Of a stretch of 64,000 nt of DNA, positions 38,258 through 46,484 are shown piece by piece. How positions within the stretch are numbered: position 1 is the stretch's first letter; every line of letters begins with the position of its first letter. The DNA is from Candidatus Accumulibacter conexus (GTDB lineage Bacteria; Pseudomonadota; Gammaproteobacteria; Burkholderiales; Rhodocyclaceae): positions 1-64,000 of the forward strand of contig JAGFNJ010000017.1 of assembly GCA_017592775.1 (NCBI GenBank), in the 5' to 3' direction. Made by a program: the position numbers and the translations under genes. The notes under the pieces are model-generated. The model did no database searches. It worked only from the letters and a program-made list of their open reading frames with translations, and was not told the DNA's origin.

Positions 38258-38516
38258 TTGCCACTCCTTGTCTTCTGAACCTGTCACCTGCGGGCCTGAT
38301 TGTAGCCGCAAGTCCGGCACCACGACCCACCGGGGTATGCTGCGCCGCAACATGCCAAGCAAGAGAAGATCCCACAACCGAAACTTCAGACGTTGCACAT
38401 AGTGAAAGGCCTCTCACGGTAAATGATCAAACTGATGAATATTAAAAGGCTTTTACAATTGCCATACACCACGCCGGAATCCCGAAAAAAACTATGGCGC
38501 AACGCACAAAAAATAG

Positions 38517-38545
38517 TTGACCTTTACTCTCGGCGCAGCCATAAT
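38517..38545 (+). promoter_or_regulatory. Promoter of the candidate sRNA
   Basis: TTGACC (38517-38522), 17-base spacer, CATAAT (38540-38545): five of six matches in each box, in an AT-rich patch. The predicted start is A38552. Confidence 0.7.
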
Positions 38546-38551
38546 GTGTTC

Positions 38552-38657
38552 AACGTAATCACTTGCAGCGGGGCTCTCCCTTCTACTCACCTTGTCTCCT
38601 CCACCCTCCTCCTTTGGTGTGGATTTAGCGCGACTCCCAGGAGTCGCGCTTTTTTTT
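38552..38657 (+). ncRNA. Candidate ~105-nt small RNA with looped anti-Shine-Dalgarno motif
   Basis: A strong promoter (38517-38545) and a strong intrinsic terminator (38627-38657) enclose ~105 nt with no convincing reading frame. The middle is almost purely C/U on the plus strand (about 38575-38615) and carries two anti-Shine-Dalgarno runs, TCTCCTCC (38595-38602) and CTCCTCC (38606-38612). The second falls in the loop of a small hairpin (CACC 38602-38605 / GGTG 38616-38619). The U8 tail suits Hfq. By analogy with alphaproteobacterial CUCCUCC-loop RNAs it may bind ribosome sites of many mRNAs. An rplM leader is the alternative, but rplM has its own promoter downstream. Confidence 0.65.
38627..38657 (+). 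terminator. Strong intrinsic terminator of the sRNA
   Basis: A perfect 11-base stem AGCGCGACTCC / GGAGTCGCGCT with a 2-base loop (CA) runs into eight T residues (38650-38657). Confidence 0.95.
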
Positions 38658-38762
38658 GCCCTCTTTCCATCTCCTGATCACCGCAACTTCCGGCAGCATC
38701 CGGGCTCAACTGCGGGGCCTGGTCCAAGGGGCATGCAGTCGCCTGATGAGGCGAATGAGCAA

Positions 38763-38792
38763 TTGACACGTATCCCGGACTTGCAATAACAT
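38763..38792 (+). promoter_or_regulatory. Promoter of rplM-rpsI
   Basis: TTGACA (38763-38768) is separated by 18 bases from TAACAT (38787-38792). Transcription would start near 38799, about 34 bases before the rplM ATG, with AAAGGA as ribosome binding site (38817-38822). Confidence 0.6.
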
Positions 38793-38832
38793 GCTGGGCT
38801 TTCCGTGATCAGGCAAAAGGACGGCGTTTTTG

Positions 38833-39261
38833 ATGAAGACTTTCTCCGCCAAGCCGCATGAAGTAACGCGAGAGTGGCTCCTGGTTGATGCTACCGACAA
38901 GGTGCTCGGTCGACTGGCCACCGAGATCGCGCGCCGCCTGCGCGGCAAGCACAAGCCCGAATTCACCCCGCACGTTGATACCGGCGACTACATCGTCGTC
39001 ACCAACGTCGAGAAGTTGCGCGTCACCGGCAACAAGGCCGAGGACAAGAAGTACTACCGGCACTCGGGCTACCCAGGCGGCCTCTATGAAACGAACTTCG
39101 CCAAGATGCAGCAACGGTTCCCGGAGCGTATCCTGCAACAGGCCGTGAAGGGCATGTTGCCGAAGGGCCCGCTCGGTTACGCGATGCTCAAGAAAATGAA
39201 GTGCTACGCAGGCGCAACCCACCCGCACGCTGCTCAGCAGCCAAAGGTTGTCGAACTCTAA
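38833..39261 (+). CDS. rplM: 50S ribosomal protein L13
   Basis: A 142-residue ribosomal protein of standard length. It begins [20 protein letters not shown] and includes [21 protein letters not shown] and the [20 protein letters not shown] segment. The first gene of the usual rplM-rpsI pair. ATG 38833 is used rather than the TTG directly in front of it. Confidence 0.99.
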   Translation: MKTFSAKPHEVTREWLLVDATDKVLGRLATEIARRLRGKHKPEFTPHVDTGDYIVVTNVEKLRVTGNKAEDKKYYRHSGYPGGLYETNFAKMQQRFPERILQQAVKGMLPKGPLGYAMLKKMKCYAGATHPHAAQQPKVVEL

Positions 39262-39270
39262 GGGCTCATG

Positions 39271-39663
39271 ATGGCAGACAATTATTTCTATGGCACCGGG
39301 CGGCGGAAGAGCGCGGTAGCGCGGGTCTTCATGAAGCGCGGAAGCGGCAAGTTCGTGGTCAACGGCAAGCCGGTGGACGATTTCTTCTCGCGCGTCACGG
39401 GCCGCATGATCGTCCGGCAGCCACTCCATCTGATCGAGCAGCCGAACGACTTCGACATTCTGGTCAACGTCTCGGGGGGCGGCGAGTCCGGACAGGCGGG
39501 GGCCGTGCGCCATGGCATCACGCGCGCGCTGATCGCCTACGATGTCGCGCTCAAGCCCGTGCTCTCCAAGGCAGGCTTTGTCGCTCGCGACGCACGTGAA
39601 GTCGAGCGCAAGAAGGTCGGTTTCCACAAGGCACGTCGCCGCAAGCAGTTCTCGAAGCGCTGA
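39271..39663 (+). CDS. rpsI: 30S ribosomal protein S9
   Basis: A 130-residue ribosomal protein with [17 protein letters not shown] at the start and the basic tail [12 protein letters not shown] that reaches the P-site. Two adjacent ATGs (39268 and 39271) are possible. The second has the better distance (6 bases) from AAGGG, which overlaps the rplM stop. Cotranscribed with rplM. Confidence 0.99.
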   Translation: MADNYFYGTGRRKSAVARVFMKRGSGKFVVNGKPVDDFFSRVTGRMIVRQPLHLIEQPNDFDILVNVSGGGESGQAGAVRHGITRALIAYDVALKPVLSKAGFVARDAREVERKKVGFHKARRRKQFSKR

Positions 39664-39680
39664 GCGAGTTCAGTTACGCA

Positions 39681-39708
39681 ACGAAAGCCGCCCAAGGGCG
39701 GCTTTCGT
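39681..39708 (+). terminator. Terminator after rplM-rpsI
   Basis: A perfect 13-base stem ACGAAAGCCGCCC / GGGCGGCTTTCGT with a 2-base loop, 17 bases after the rpsI stop. The T residues lie inside the descending arm, so it could work in both directions. Confidence 0.85.
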
Positions 39709-39756
39709 GTGTTCGGGCTTGCCAAGCCACCATTCAACGCAGTCGCGGAGGCCAGG

Positions 39757-40785
39757 ATGATCAGAGTCGGCATCGTCGGCGGCACCGGCTACACCGGTGT
39801 AGAGTTGTTGCGCCTGCTGGCGCGGCACCCGGAAGTTCAGATTGCCAGCATCACGTCGCGCGGCGACGCCGGCACCGATGTCACGCAGATGTTTCCCAAC
39901 CTGCGCGGCCGATTGCGGCTTCGTTTCGAGGATCCGGCGACGGCCAACCTGAAGAGCTGCGACGCCGTCTTCTTCGCCACCCCGAACGGGGTGGCGATGG
40001 AGCAGGCACCGCCCCTGCTCGATGCCGGAGTGCGGGTCATCGATCTCGCTGCCGACTATCGCATCAGCGATGTCGCCGACTGGAGCCGCTGGTACGGGAT
40101 GCAGCATGCGAGCCCGGAGTGGGTCGGCAAGGCCGTCTACGGACTGCCGGAAATGAACCGTGCAGCCATCCGCAATGCGCGCCTGGTAGCCAACCCCGGT
40201 TGCTATCCGACCGCCGTCCAACTCGGCTTCATGCCGCTTCTCGAGCGCGGGCTGGTCGAACTCCACCATCTCGTCGCGGATGCCAAGTCCGGCGTTTCCG
40301 GCGCCGGTCGCAAGGCCGAGGTGGCAACCCTTTTTGCCGAAGCGTCAGACAACTTCAAGGCCTACGCCGTTCCCGGACACCGGCACCTGCCGGAGATCCG
40401 CCAGGGCCTGTCGGCAATGGCCGGCGAGCCGGTCGGGCTCACTTTCGTACCGCACCTGACGCCGATGATTCGCGGCATCCATGCCACGCTCTACGCCCGC
40501 ATCAGGAGCGAAGCCGACTTGCAGGCGCTGTTCGCCGAGCGCTACCGCGACGAGCCTTTTGTCGACGTCCTGCCCGCGGGCTCGCACCCCGACACGCGCT
40601 CGGTGCGCGCCGCCAACACCTGCCGCATCGCCGTCCACCGGCCGCAGGGCGGTGAGGTCGTCGTCGTTCTCGCGGTGATCGACAATCTCGTCAAGGGTGC
40701 CGCCGGCCAGGCGGTCCAGAATCTGAACATCATGTTCGGCCTGCCCGAAACGGAGGGTCTGCAGCAGATCGCCGTGCTCCCGTGA
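39757..40785 (+). CDS. argC: N-acetyl-gamma-glutamyl-phosphate reductase
   Basis: A 342-residue NADPH-dependent reductase of arginine synthesis. It has the nucleotide-binding [17 protein letters not shown] at the start and the catalytic Cys149 in NPGCYPTA, with the [10 protein letters not shown] and PGHRHLPEI segments downstream. The start at 39757 has GGAGG five bases upstream. It corresponds to the longer type 1 ArgC. Confidence 0.97.
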   Translation: MIRVGIVGGTGYTGVELLRLLARHPEVQIASITSRGDAGTDVTQMFPNLRGRLRLRFEDPATANLKSCDAVFFATPNGVAMEQAPPLLDAGVRVIDLAADYRISDVADWSRWYGMQHASPEWVGKAVYGLPEMNRAAIRNARLVANPGCYPTAVQLGFMPLLERGLVELHHLVADAKSGVSGAGRKAEVATLFAEASDNFKAYAVPGHRHLPEIRQGLSAMAGEPVGLTFVPHLTPMIRGIHATLYARIRSEADLQALFAERYRDEPFVDVLPAGSHPDTRSVRAANTCRIAVHRPQGGEVVVVLAVIDNLVKGAAGQAVQNLNIMFGLPETEGLQQIAVLP

Positions 40786-41155
40786 ACGTGCTCGGCGTGG
40801 CGCGGCATCGCCAATTCCGCCGGTGCCGGCCCGCAGCGGCCGCTACGCGCGCTCTGTCCCGGCAAGAACGCCGCCCGTCAAAGGTGCTATGATTCGCCGC
40901 CAGCAACGGACGGCGTGCCGCGCTGCCGCTCCCTGCGGCGGCCTCCGCAGGCCTGCTGCCGGCGGAGGCTTCGCCAGGGCACTGGAACTGGATGGCCGAC
41001 ATCTGGTCCGAAGCCCTGCGGACGACAACGCGCGCCCCCTGTCCGCCAGACCTTGACGGCCACGATGGCGGCGCAATTGTGCCCGGTCATGAACTCGCCG
41101 TGGCGACCGCTGTCCACTGGCGGAGAAACAGTGAACACATTTCGGAGAAATCTTG
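40786..41155. other. Intergenic region before erpA
   Basis: No gene is supported in these 370 bases. An extended -10 element (TGCTATGAT, 40885-40893) without a clear -35 is the best promoter candidate and would give erpA a leader of about 255 bases. A second, weaker candidate is TTGACG near 41054. The erpA ribosome binding site GGAG is at 41143-41146. Confidence 0.4.
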
Positions 41156-41506
41156 ATGAATGTAGCGACGGAAATGCCCATGCCTTTCGTTTTTACCGAC
41201 AGCGCGGCCGGCAAGGTCAAGGAACTGATCGAAGAAGAGGGCAACCCGGACCTCAAGTTGCGCGTCTTCGTCACCGGCGGCGGCTGCTCGGGCTTCCAGT
41301 ATGGCTTCACCTTTGACGAGGTGGCGAACGACGATGACACGGCCCTGCAGAAGAACGGCGTCACGCTGCTGGTCGACCCGATGAGTTATCAGTACCTGGT
41401 CGGTGCCGAAATCGATTACACGGAGGGACTGGAGGGCTCGCAGTTCGTGATCAAGAACCCGAACGCTTCATCCACCTGCGGCTGCGGCTCTTCGTTCTCA
41501 GTCTAG
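41156..41506 (+). CDS. erpA: Iron-sulfur cluster insertion protein ErpA
   Basis: A 116-residue A-type carrier that delivers Fe-S clusters to apoproteins. The three cluster cysteines are in [11 protein letters not shown] and [11 protein letters not shown], and the [13 protein letters not shown] start is typical of ErpA. The ATG at 41156 is preferred over the preceding TTG. Its location near a large group of Fe-S and heme proteins fits its job but is probably chance. Confidence 0.96.
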   Translation: MNVATEMPMPFVFTDSAAGKVKELIEEEGNPDLKLRVFVTGGGCSGFQYGFTFDEVANDDDTALQKNGVTLLVDPMSYQYLVGAEIDYTEGLEGSQFVIKNPNASSTCGCGSSFSV

Positions 41507-41514
41507 GGTAGCCG

Positions 41515-41546
41515 GCGGCGAGGGCTGCGGACAGCCACCTCGCCGC
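41515..41546 (+). terminator. Strong hairpin after erpA
   Basis: Outer arms GCGGCGAG (41515-41522) and CTCGCCGC (41539-41546) enclose GGCTG / CAGCC with a CGGA tetraloop, 9 bases after the erpA stop. There is no T-run, so termination may be partial. Confidence 0.45.
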
Positions 41547-41645
41547 ACCCGCGATACTTGGGCGCCGCCGCCTTGGCGACGCGCTGACCGATACCACGGC
41601 GTCGCGGTACGTCTGATCGCCGCTGCGGCGCAGTCGCGTTCTTCG

Positions 41646-42581
41646 TCACCCCCGGTGCAACAGGCTTGCCAGCGTCGCCAGCAGTGCCGCCGCACAGACG
41701 CCATGGGCGACCGCCAGCCACAGGCTGAAGCCCGCGAGGACCGTCAGGATGCCGAGCGCCACCGTCACGGCGAGCAGCAACAGCAGCAGCGCTGCCGCCC
41801 GCCGCCGATGCTCGGAACCGGACAGCGCCTGCACTCCCGCCGTGCCCAGAAGCAGCAACGTCGCGACGGCCGCGTAGCGGTGCAGCAGGTGCAGGTTGAC
41901 ACCCGCCGGGTCGCCTGGCTGGGGCGCCGCCTGCAGCACGGCAAGCGTCTGCAGCGCCGGCCAGCCTGCCGCCACGGGCCACCAGTTGCCGTCACAGTCG
42001 GGGAAGGTGGGGCACGCTGACGCCATGTACCCGGCGCCGATCAGCGCGCCGAGGATGACCGTCAGCGTCAGGCACGCCGCTCCCAGACGCAGCAGCACGG
42101 TTGGCGCACCGGGCCGCTGCAGCATCATCACCGGCGGCTCGCTGGCGAGCGCCACCCGCCAGGAGAAGCTGACCAGCCCGAGGCCGCCGAGGATGTTCAG
42201 CAGATTCACCAGCGTCAGCCGCGGATCGGAACTCCAGATGCCGAGCGCCGACAGCGCCAGCATCAGCAGCAGCAGCAGCGTTGCCGGCAACGCCGGCGGG
42301 CGCAGCGCCGGTCGCCGCCAGCACTGCCAGACGAGAAAGCAGGCGAGCAGCAGCGACAGTGAAGCAGCGGCTCGGTGCAGCAGGCGCGCCATCCCGTAGT
42401 CAGGTGCCGCCGGCGGCAGCGCCAGCAGCCGCGCGTAGCACGCAGGCCAGTCGGTGCAACCGAGGCCGGCGCCGTCGAGCCGCAGATAGGCGCTGACGAG
42501 AACGACCAGCAGGGACAACGCAGTCAGCAGACGCGCCAGCGCCCGGACTCGCCGCAGACGAAGGCCCTGACCGAGGTTCAC
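41646..42581 (-). CDS. COX15/CtaA-family heme A synthase, short betaproteobacterial type
   Basis: A 311-residue eight-helix membrane protein. It has the feature AYLRLDGAGLGCTDWPACYARL of the CtaA group with a paired-Cys loop, heme-ligand His in ARLLHRAAAS and NLHLLHRYAAV, and a second Cys pair (ASACPTFPDCDGNW). It starts at GTG 42581, which overlaps the stop of the upstream ctaA gene (GTGA). It probably oxidises heme O to heme A or modifies heme for the nearby oxidase, but having two such genes in tandem is unusual and the work split is unknown. Confidence 0.85.
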   Translation of the reverse strand: MNLGQGLRLRRVRALARLLTALSLLVVLVSAYLRLDGAGLGCTDWPACYARLLALPPAAPDYGMARLLHRAAASLSLLLACFLVWQCWRRPALRPPALPATLLLLLMLALSALGIWSSDPRLTLVNLLNILGGLGLVSFSWRVALASEPPVMMLQRPGAPTVLLRLGAACLTLTVILGALIGAGYMASACPTFPDCDGNWWPVAAGWPALQTLAVLQAAPQPGDPAGVNLHLLHRYAAVATLLLLGTAGVQALSGSEHRRRAAALLLLLLAVTVALGILTVLAGFSLWLAVAHGVCAAALLATLASLLHRG

Positions 42582-43630
42582 CGGGCGCGGCCGGACGCGT
42601 ACTGTGGCAGGCGCAGTTCGTGGTTCAGCCAGAGCAGCAGCCCGAGAACGACCATCGCCCCCCCCTGATGTGCCGCCCCCAGTGCTACCGGCACAGCCAA
42701 CAGCAGCGTCGCGATGCCGAGGCCGATCTGGGCGAACGCCACCACCAGCAGCAGTGCCGCCGCCAGCCGCGCCCTGTTCGACACCGCCGCCCGGCGGGTC
42801 TTCCACCATAGCCACGGCACGAGCAACGCCAACAGCCAGGCGCCCAGGCGATGGTCGAACTGCACCAGCGCCATGTTGTTGAAGAAGTTGAGGTACCAGG
42901 GATCGATGATGAAGCTCTCCGGCGGCAACACATGCCCGTTCATCAGCGGGAAGGTGTTGTAAGTCTTGCCGGCGCGAATGCCAGCGACGAAACCGCCACT
43001 GACGACCATGTAACCGACCAGGACCGTCAGCCAGAAGCCGCCGCGCTGCAGGCTTCGTACGGCCGCATCGTGCGTCGTCCCGCGGCGCGGGGAAAGGAGA
43101 TCCAGCGCCACCCAGAACATGGCGATGAAGATCAGGAAGGCCAGCGACAGATGCGCGGTCAGCCGATAGTGGCTGACGCGCGGATCATCGACCAAGCCGC
43201 TCTTCACCATGTACCAGCCCATCGCCCCCTGCAGTCCGCCGAGAACGAAGATGCCGATCAGCTTCGGCACCAGCGCCGGCTCGAGCTTGCCGCGCAGCCA
43301 GAAGTAAAGCAGGGGCAGCAGGAAGACGACACCGATCAAGCGGCCAAGGACGCGGTGCACGTACTCCCAGAAGAAGATGCCCTTGAACTCGTCGAGCGTC
43401 ATCTTGTGGTTTACCAACCGGTATTCCGGCGTCTGCCTGTACTTCTCGAAAGTCGCTTCCCACTCCGCCTGATCGAGGGGCGGAATGACACCGACGATCG
43501 GCTGCCACTCGACGATCGACAGGCCGGAATGGGTCAGGCGGGTGACGCCACCGACGACCAGGATGGCAAAGACCATGGCGCTGCAGAGCAGCAGCCAGAG
43601 CGCAACGTGTCGACGGGCGACTGTATCCAT
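42578..43630 (-). CDS. ctaA: COX15/CtaA-family heme A synthase, long alphaproteobacterial/mitochondrial type
   Basis: A 350-residue membrane protein with the COX15-type start GGVTRLTHSGLSIVEWQPI, FFWEYVHRVLGRLIG and FDHRLGAWLLALL. These carry the conserved Glu and four heme-ligand histidines. It lacks the Cys pairs seen in the neighbouring gene. The start at 43630 matches the conserved MDTVARRHVALW. A TATAAT element on the minus strand (43676-43671) gives a likely start site near 43664. It is divergent from the heme-copper enzyme genes that need its product. Confidence 0.93.
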   Translation of the reverse strand: MDTVARRHVALWLLLCSAMVFAILVVGGVTRLTHSGLSIVEWQPIVGVIPPLDQAEWEATFEKYRQTPEYRLVNHKMTLDEFKGIFFWEYVHRVLGRLIGVVFLLPLLYFWLRGKLEPALVPKLIGIFVLGGLQGAMGWYMVKSGLVDDPRVSHYRLTAHLSLAFLIFIAMFWVALDLLSPRRGTTHDAAVRSLQRGGFWLTVLVGYMVVSGGFVAGIRAGKTYNTFPLMNGHVLPPESFIIDPWYLNFFNNMALVQFDHRLGAWLLALLVPWLWWKTRRAAVSNRARLAAALLLVVAFAQIGLGIATLLLAVPVALGAAHQGGAMVVLGLLLWLNHELRLPQYASGRAR

Positions 43631-43790
43631 GACAGGGCAACCGACTTCCGGAACGGGAAAGAAGGCGCGAATTATATGCCCATCGAGAGGCCCGGTGTGC
43701 AGCCGCCCGGCTGCGACCATCGGCCGCAACCGCAGCAGCGAAATGCCGATGGTTGCTGGCTTCGACGGGGATTGCAGGCCGCCGCGGTTC

Positions 43791-43833
43791 TTGACATGCA
43801 TCAAATCAATTGACTGCCGCCTACGGGTATTCT
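43791..43833 (+). promoter_or_regulatory. FNR/Dnr-type box and -10 element upstream of the heme-copper operon
   Basis: The palindrome TTGAC-ATGC-ATCAA (43791-43804) matches the FNR/CRP-family pattern TTGAT-N4-ATCAA with one change. TATTCT at 43828-43833 lies 30 bases from its centre, placing the box at about -42, as in class II FNR promoters. The start site would be near 43840, ~86 bases before the small-subunit ATG. An ATCAATTGA sequence overlaps the right side. Confidence 0.65.
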
Positions 43834-43925
43834 TCCGCCAATTGTGCCCGGCAGGGCCAAGATTTTCGACGTTATCTGCAATCTGGCCGCGCCGCGAGCG
43901 CATCTCAGCGATGGAGGGTACAACT

Positions 43926-44075
43926 ATGGCCGACAACAACGATGGCGACATTCCGTTCATGCAGAGGCTGCTGGACAACCATTTCCTGCTTCTGTTCCTC
44001 GGCGTGGCGTCACCCGGGCTGCTCTACATCCTCTGGGGGATCATCGACATCATGAACACGCCACTCGCCAGGTAG
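43926..44075 (+). CDS. Small single-helix subunit of the heme-copper enzyme (49 aa)
   Basis: A 49-residue protein with a hydrophilic start (MADNNDGDIPFMQRLLDNH) and a single membrane helix (about 20-41). Its GGAGGG ribosome binding site is strong and it begins the operon ahead of subunits II and I with short gaps, so it is very likely a small structural or assembly subunit of the same complex. Thermus-type ba3 enzymes also have a one-helix third subunit, but I cannot show homology. Confidence 0.8.
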   Translation: MADNNDGDIPFMQRLLDNHFLLLFLGVASPGLLYILWGIIDIMNTPLAR

Positions 44076-44105
44076 GTCGTTCAGCCACATCAGGGAGATT
44101 CCAAT

Positions 44106-44645
44106 ATGAGTGCAATTCTGCCGCCATCCGAGCGGCTCTGGTGGAAGCAGCCCATCGACAAGGTCGAATGGGCGTGGATCGCGATCGCCTTTGTCTGGGG
44201 CATGATCATGTTCGCGATGATGATTTACTGGCACATCTACGGCAAGCAGAACCTGTCGAACGAGGCCTACAAGACCACCCCCGAGCTGTTCGCCGCCAAG
44301 GCCGAGAAGTTCATCGCCGAGAACACGATCCGCACCGAGACCGAGCGCAACATTCCGGTGGTCAAGGTTCCGGCCGGTGGCGACGGCTACCTGATTGCCC
44401 GCCTGTGGGACTGGTACCCGATTCTCGAACTGGAGAAGGGCCAGACCTACAAGATCCATCTGTCGTCCCTCGACTACAACCACGGCTTCTCGCTGCAACC
44501 GGTCAACATCAACATCCAGGTGATCCCGGGCTACGAGCACGTCGTCAAGATGACCCCGACGAAGGAAGGCACCTACGCCATCGTCTGCAACGAATACTGC
44601 GGCATCGGCCACCACTCGATGCTCGGCCGTATCTACGTGAAATAA
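44106..44645 (+). CDS. Heme-copper enzyme subunit II with CuA site
   Basis: A 179-residue subunit with one N-terminal membrane helix (about 20-42) and a periplasmic cupredoxin domain, the short ba3-like design rather than the longer two-helix aa3 form. CuA ligands are all visible: H126 (DYNHGFS), C161, C165, H169 and M172 (CNEYCGIGHHSM). It should accept electrons from a soluble cytochrome c or cupredoxin and pass them to subunit I, encoded 14 bases downstream. Confidence 0.93.
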   Translation: MSAILPPSERLWWKQPIDKVEWAWIAIAFVWGMIMFAMMIYWHIYGKQNLSNEAYKTTPELFAAKAEKFIAENTIRTETERNIPVVKVPAGGDGYLIARLWDWYPILELEKGQTYKIHLSSLDYNHGFSLQPVNINIQVIPGYEHVVKMTPTKEGTYAIVCNEYCGIGHHSMLGRIYVK

Positions 44646-44659
44646 GGGGGAACAACTAG

Positions 44660-46354
44660 ATGGCAACGACTTACCGTACCTGTCCCGTCTCCGGGCTGCA
44701 GTTCGAGGACCAGGCCGAGAAGCTGATGCGCTGGAACGCCGTCGCCGGCGTCCTCTGGCTGCTGGTCGGCGGCATCACGGCACTGCTCGTGATCCTCACC
44801 CGCTGGCCAGCGATCAAGCTGCTGCCGGCCGACCAGTTCTACCTGATCCTGACCGCCCACGGCATCGACATGCTGATCCTGTGGATCCTGTTCTTCGAGA
44901 TGGCCGTGCTCTACTTCGCCTCATCGACACTGCTCAGGTGCCGGCTGGCGACGCCGAAGATCGCCTGGCTCGGTTTCTGGCTGATGGTCGTCGGTGGCAT
45001 CATGACCAACGTCGCGATCTTCCAGGGCGAATCGAGCGTCATGTTCACCTCCTACGTCCCGATGCAGGCGGCATGGCACTTCTACCTCGGCATCATCCTG
45101 GTCGCCGTCGGCGCCCTCCTCGGCACGGCCGTGTTCTTCGGCACGCTGGTCGTCGCCAAGCGCGACAAGACCTACCAGGGCTCACTGCCTCTGGTCACCT
45201 TCGGCGCGCTGACCGCGGCGATCATCGCCACCTTCACCATCCTGGCGGGTGCCGGCATTCTCGTCCCAACCTTCTTCTGGTCGATCGGCCTGATCAAGGA
45301 AATCGACGCCCAGCTGTACCGCATGGTGTGGTGGGGCCTTGGGCACTCGTCGCAGCAGATCAACGTGGCGGCACACGTCTCCGTCTGGTACCTGACGGCC
45401 GCCGTGATCTTCGGCGCCAAGCCGCTGTCCGAGAAAGTGTCGCGCTTTGCCTTCCTGCTCTACATCCTCTTCCTGCAGCTCGCCAGTGCCCACCACCTGC
45501 TCTCCGACCCCGGCATGAGCGCCGAGTGGAAGGTGCTCAACACCTCCTACTTCATGTACTTCGCGGTGATGGCGTCGATGATCCACGGTTTCACGGTTCC
45601 CGGCGCGATCGAAGCGGCACAGCGGCGCAAGGGCTACACCAACGGTCTGTTCGAATGGTTGCGCAAGGCGCCATGGGGCAACCCGGTGTTCTCGGGCATG
45701 TTCATCTCGCTCGTCAGCTTCGGCTTCCTCGGCGGCATCTCCGGCGTCGTCCTCGGTACCGAGCAGATCAACATGCTGATGCACAACACCTTCTACGTTC
45801 CGGGCCACTTCCATACCACGGTCGTCACCGGCACGACACTGGCCTTCATGGCGATCACCTACCTGTTGGTACCGGTCCTTTTCCGGCGCGAGATGATCCT
45901 GCCGAAACTCTGCCAGATCCAGCCCTACCTGTTCGGCATCAGCATGTCGGTCCTCGGCCTGGTGATGATGGGCGCCGGTACCCTCGGCGTCTCGCGCCGC
46001 CACTGGGACATGGCCTTCTCCGGCGCACCGTTCCAGTATGAGTGGCCGGGTGCTGCCTACCTGATGATGGGGCTGACCGGGATCTTCGGTGTCATCGCCG
46101 TGATCGGTGGCGGCCTGTGGATTCTCCTCGTGGTCGGTTCGCTGCTCTTCGGCAAGAAGCTCGACGGTGGCAAGGTCTCCGACAAGCCGACGCCGATCCC
46201 GGCAGCGACCCAGGCGGCTTCGGCCGTGGCACACGGCAGCGATCACGTCGGCGTCCCGGGCACCGTCGTCCTCGCGCTGCTGCTCTTCGTCTCCTTCGTG
46301 TTGTACTATTTCGTCAACTGGAAGTACCTGTCGGAAGTCTGGCTGTTGAGCTGA
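44660..46354 (+). CDS. B-family heme-copper oxidoreductase subunit I lacking the active-site Tyr (possible NO reductase)
   Basis: A 564-residue catalytic subunit with about 13 membrane helices. Low-spin heme ligands are H67 (TAHGID) and H385, and the high-spin heme ligand is H383 (HNTFYVPGHFH, the B-family/ba3 form). CuB ligands are H229 and H278-H279 (ASAHHL). In oxygen reductases the first CuB His is followed four residues later by the cross-linked Tyr. Here the motif is WGLGHSSQQIN, with Gln233 at that place and no nearby Tyr. That loss is the hallmark of NO-reducing members derived from the B family (eNOR-like groups). CuA subunit II, ctaA, ctaB and sco surround it. Assignment as NO reductase is inference; annotation pipelines would call it cytochrome c oxidase. 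Confidence 0.9.
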   Translation: MATTYRTCPVSGLQFEDQAEKLMRWNAVAGVLWLLVGGITALLVILTRWPAIKLLPADQFYLILTAHGIDMLILWILFFEMAVLYFASSTLLRCRLATPKIAWLGFWLMVVGGIMTNVAIFQGESSVMFTSYVPMQAAWHFYLGIILVAVGALLGTAVFFGTLVVAKRDKTYQGSLPLVTFGALTAAIIATFTILAGAGILVPTFFWSIGLIKEIDAQLYRMVWWGLGHSSQQINVAAHVSVWYLTAAVIFGAKPLSEKVSRFAFLLYILFLQLASAHHLLSDPGMSAEWKVLNTSYFMYFAVMASMIHGFTVPGAIEAAQRRKGYTNGLFEWLRKAPWGNPVFSGMFISLVSFGFLGGISGVVLGTEQINMLMHNTFYVPGHFHTTVVTGTTLAFMAITYLLVPVLFRREMILPKLCQIQPYLFGISMSVLGLVMMGAGTLGVSRRHWDMAFSGAPFQYEWPGAAYLMMGLTGIFGVIAVIGGGLWILLVVGSLLFGKKLDGGKVSDKPTPIPAATQAASAVAHGSDHVGVPGTVVLALLLFVSFVLYYFVNWKYLSEVWLLS

Positions 46355-46366
46355 TCCGGCAACCAT

Positions 46367-46423
46367 CCCCGCGCCACCGGCGCGGGGACCTGCCTCAATC
46401 GGGCTTGGCCAACAGGCCCGATT
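46367..46423 (+). terminator. Tandem hairpins between subunit I and ctaB
   Basis: CCCCGCGCC / GGCGCGGGG (46367-46387, 3-base loop) is followed by AATCGGGC / GCCCGATT (46397-46423). Neither has a T-run. They probably stabilise the upstream mRNA or reduce read-through to ctaB. Confidence 0.45.
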
Positions 46424-46484
46424 CAAGCAGGGGCTCCATCCCACCACCCGTTCATTCACCTGATCGCCACGCTTATCGACGCCC

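Noticed and set aside
38423-38677. 84-codon plus-strand frame
   Set aside because: It runs through the sRNA promoter and terminator hairpin and has no ribosome binding site.
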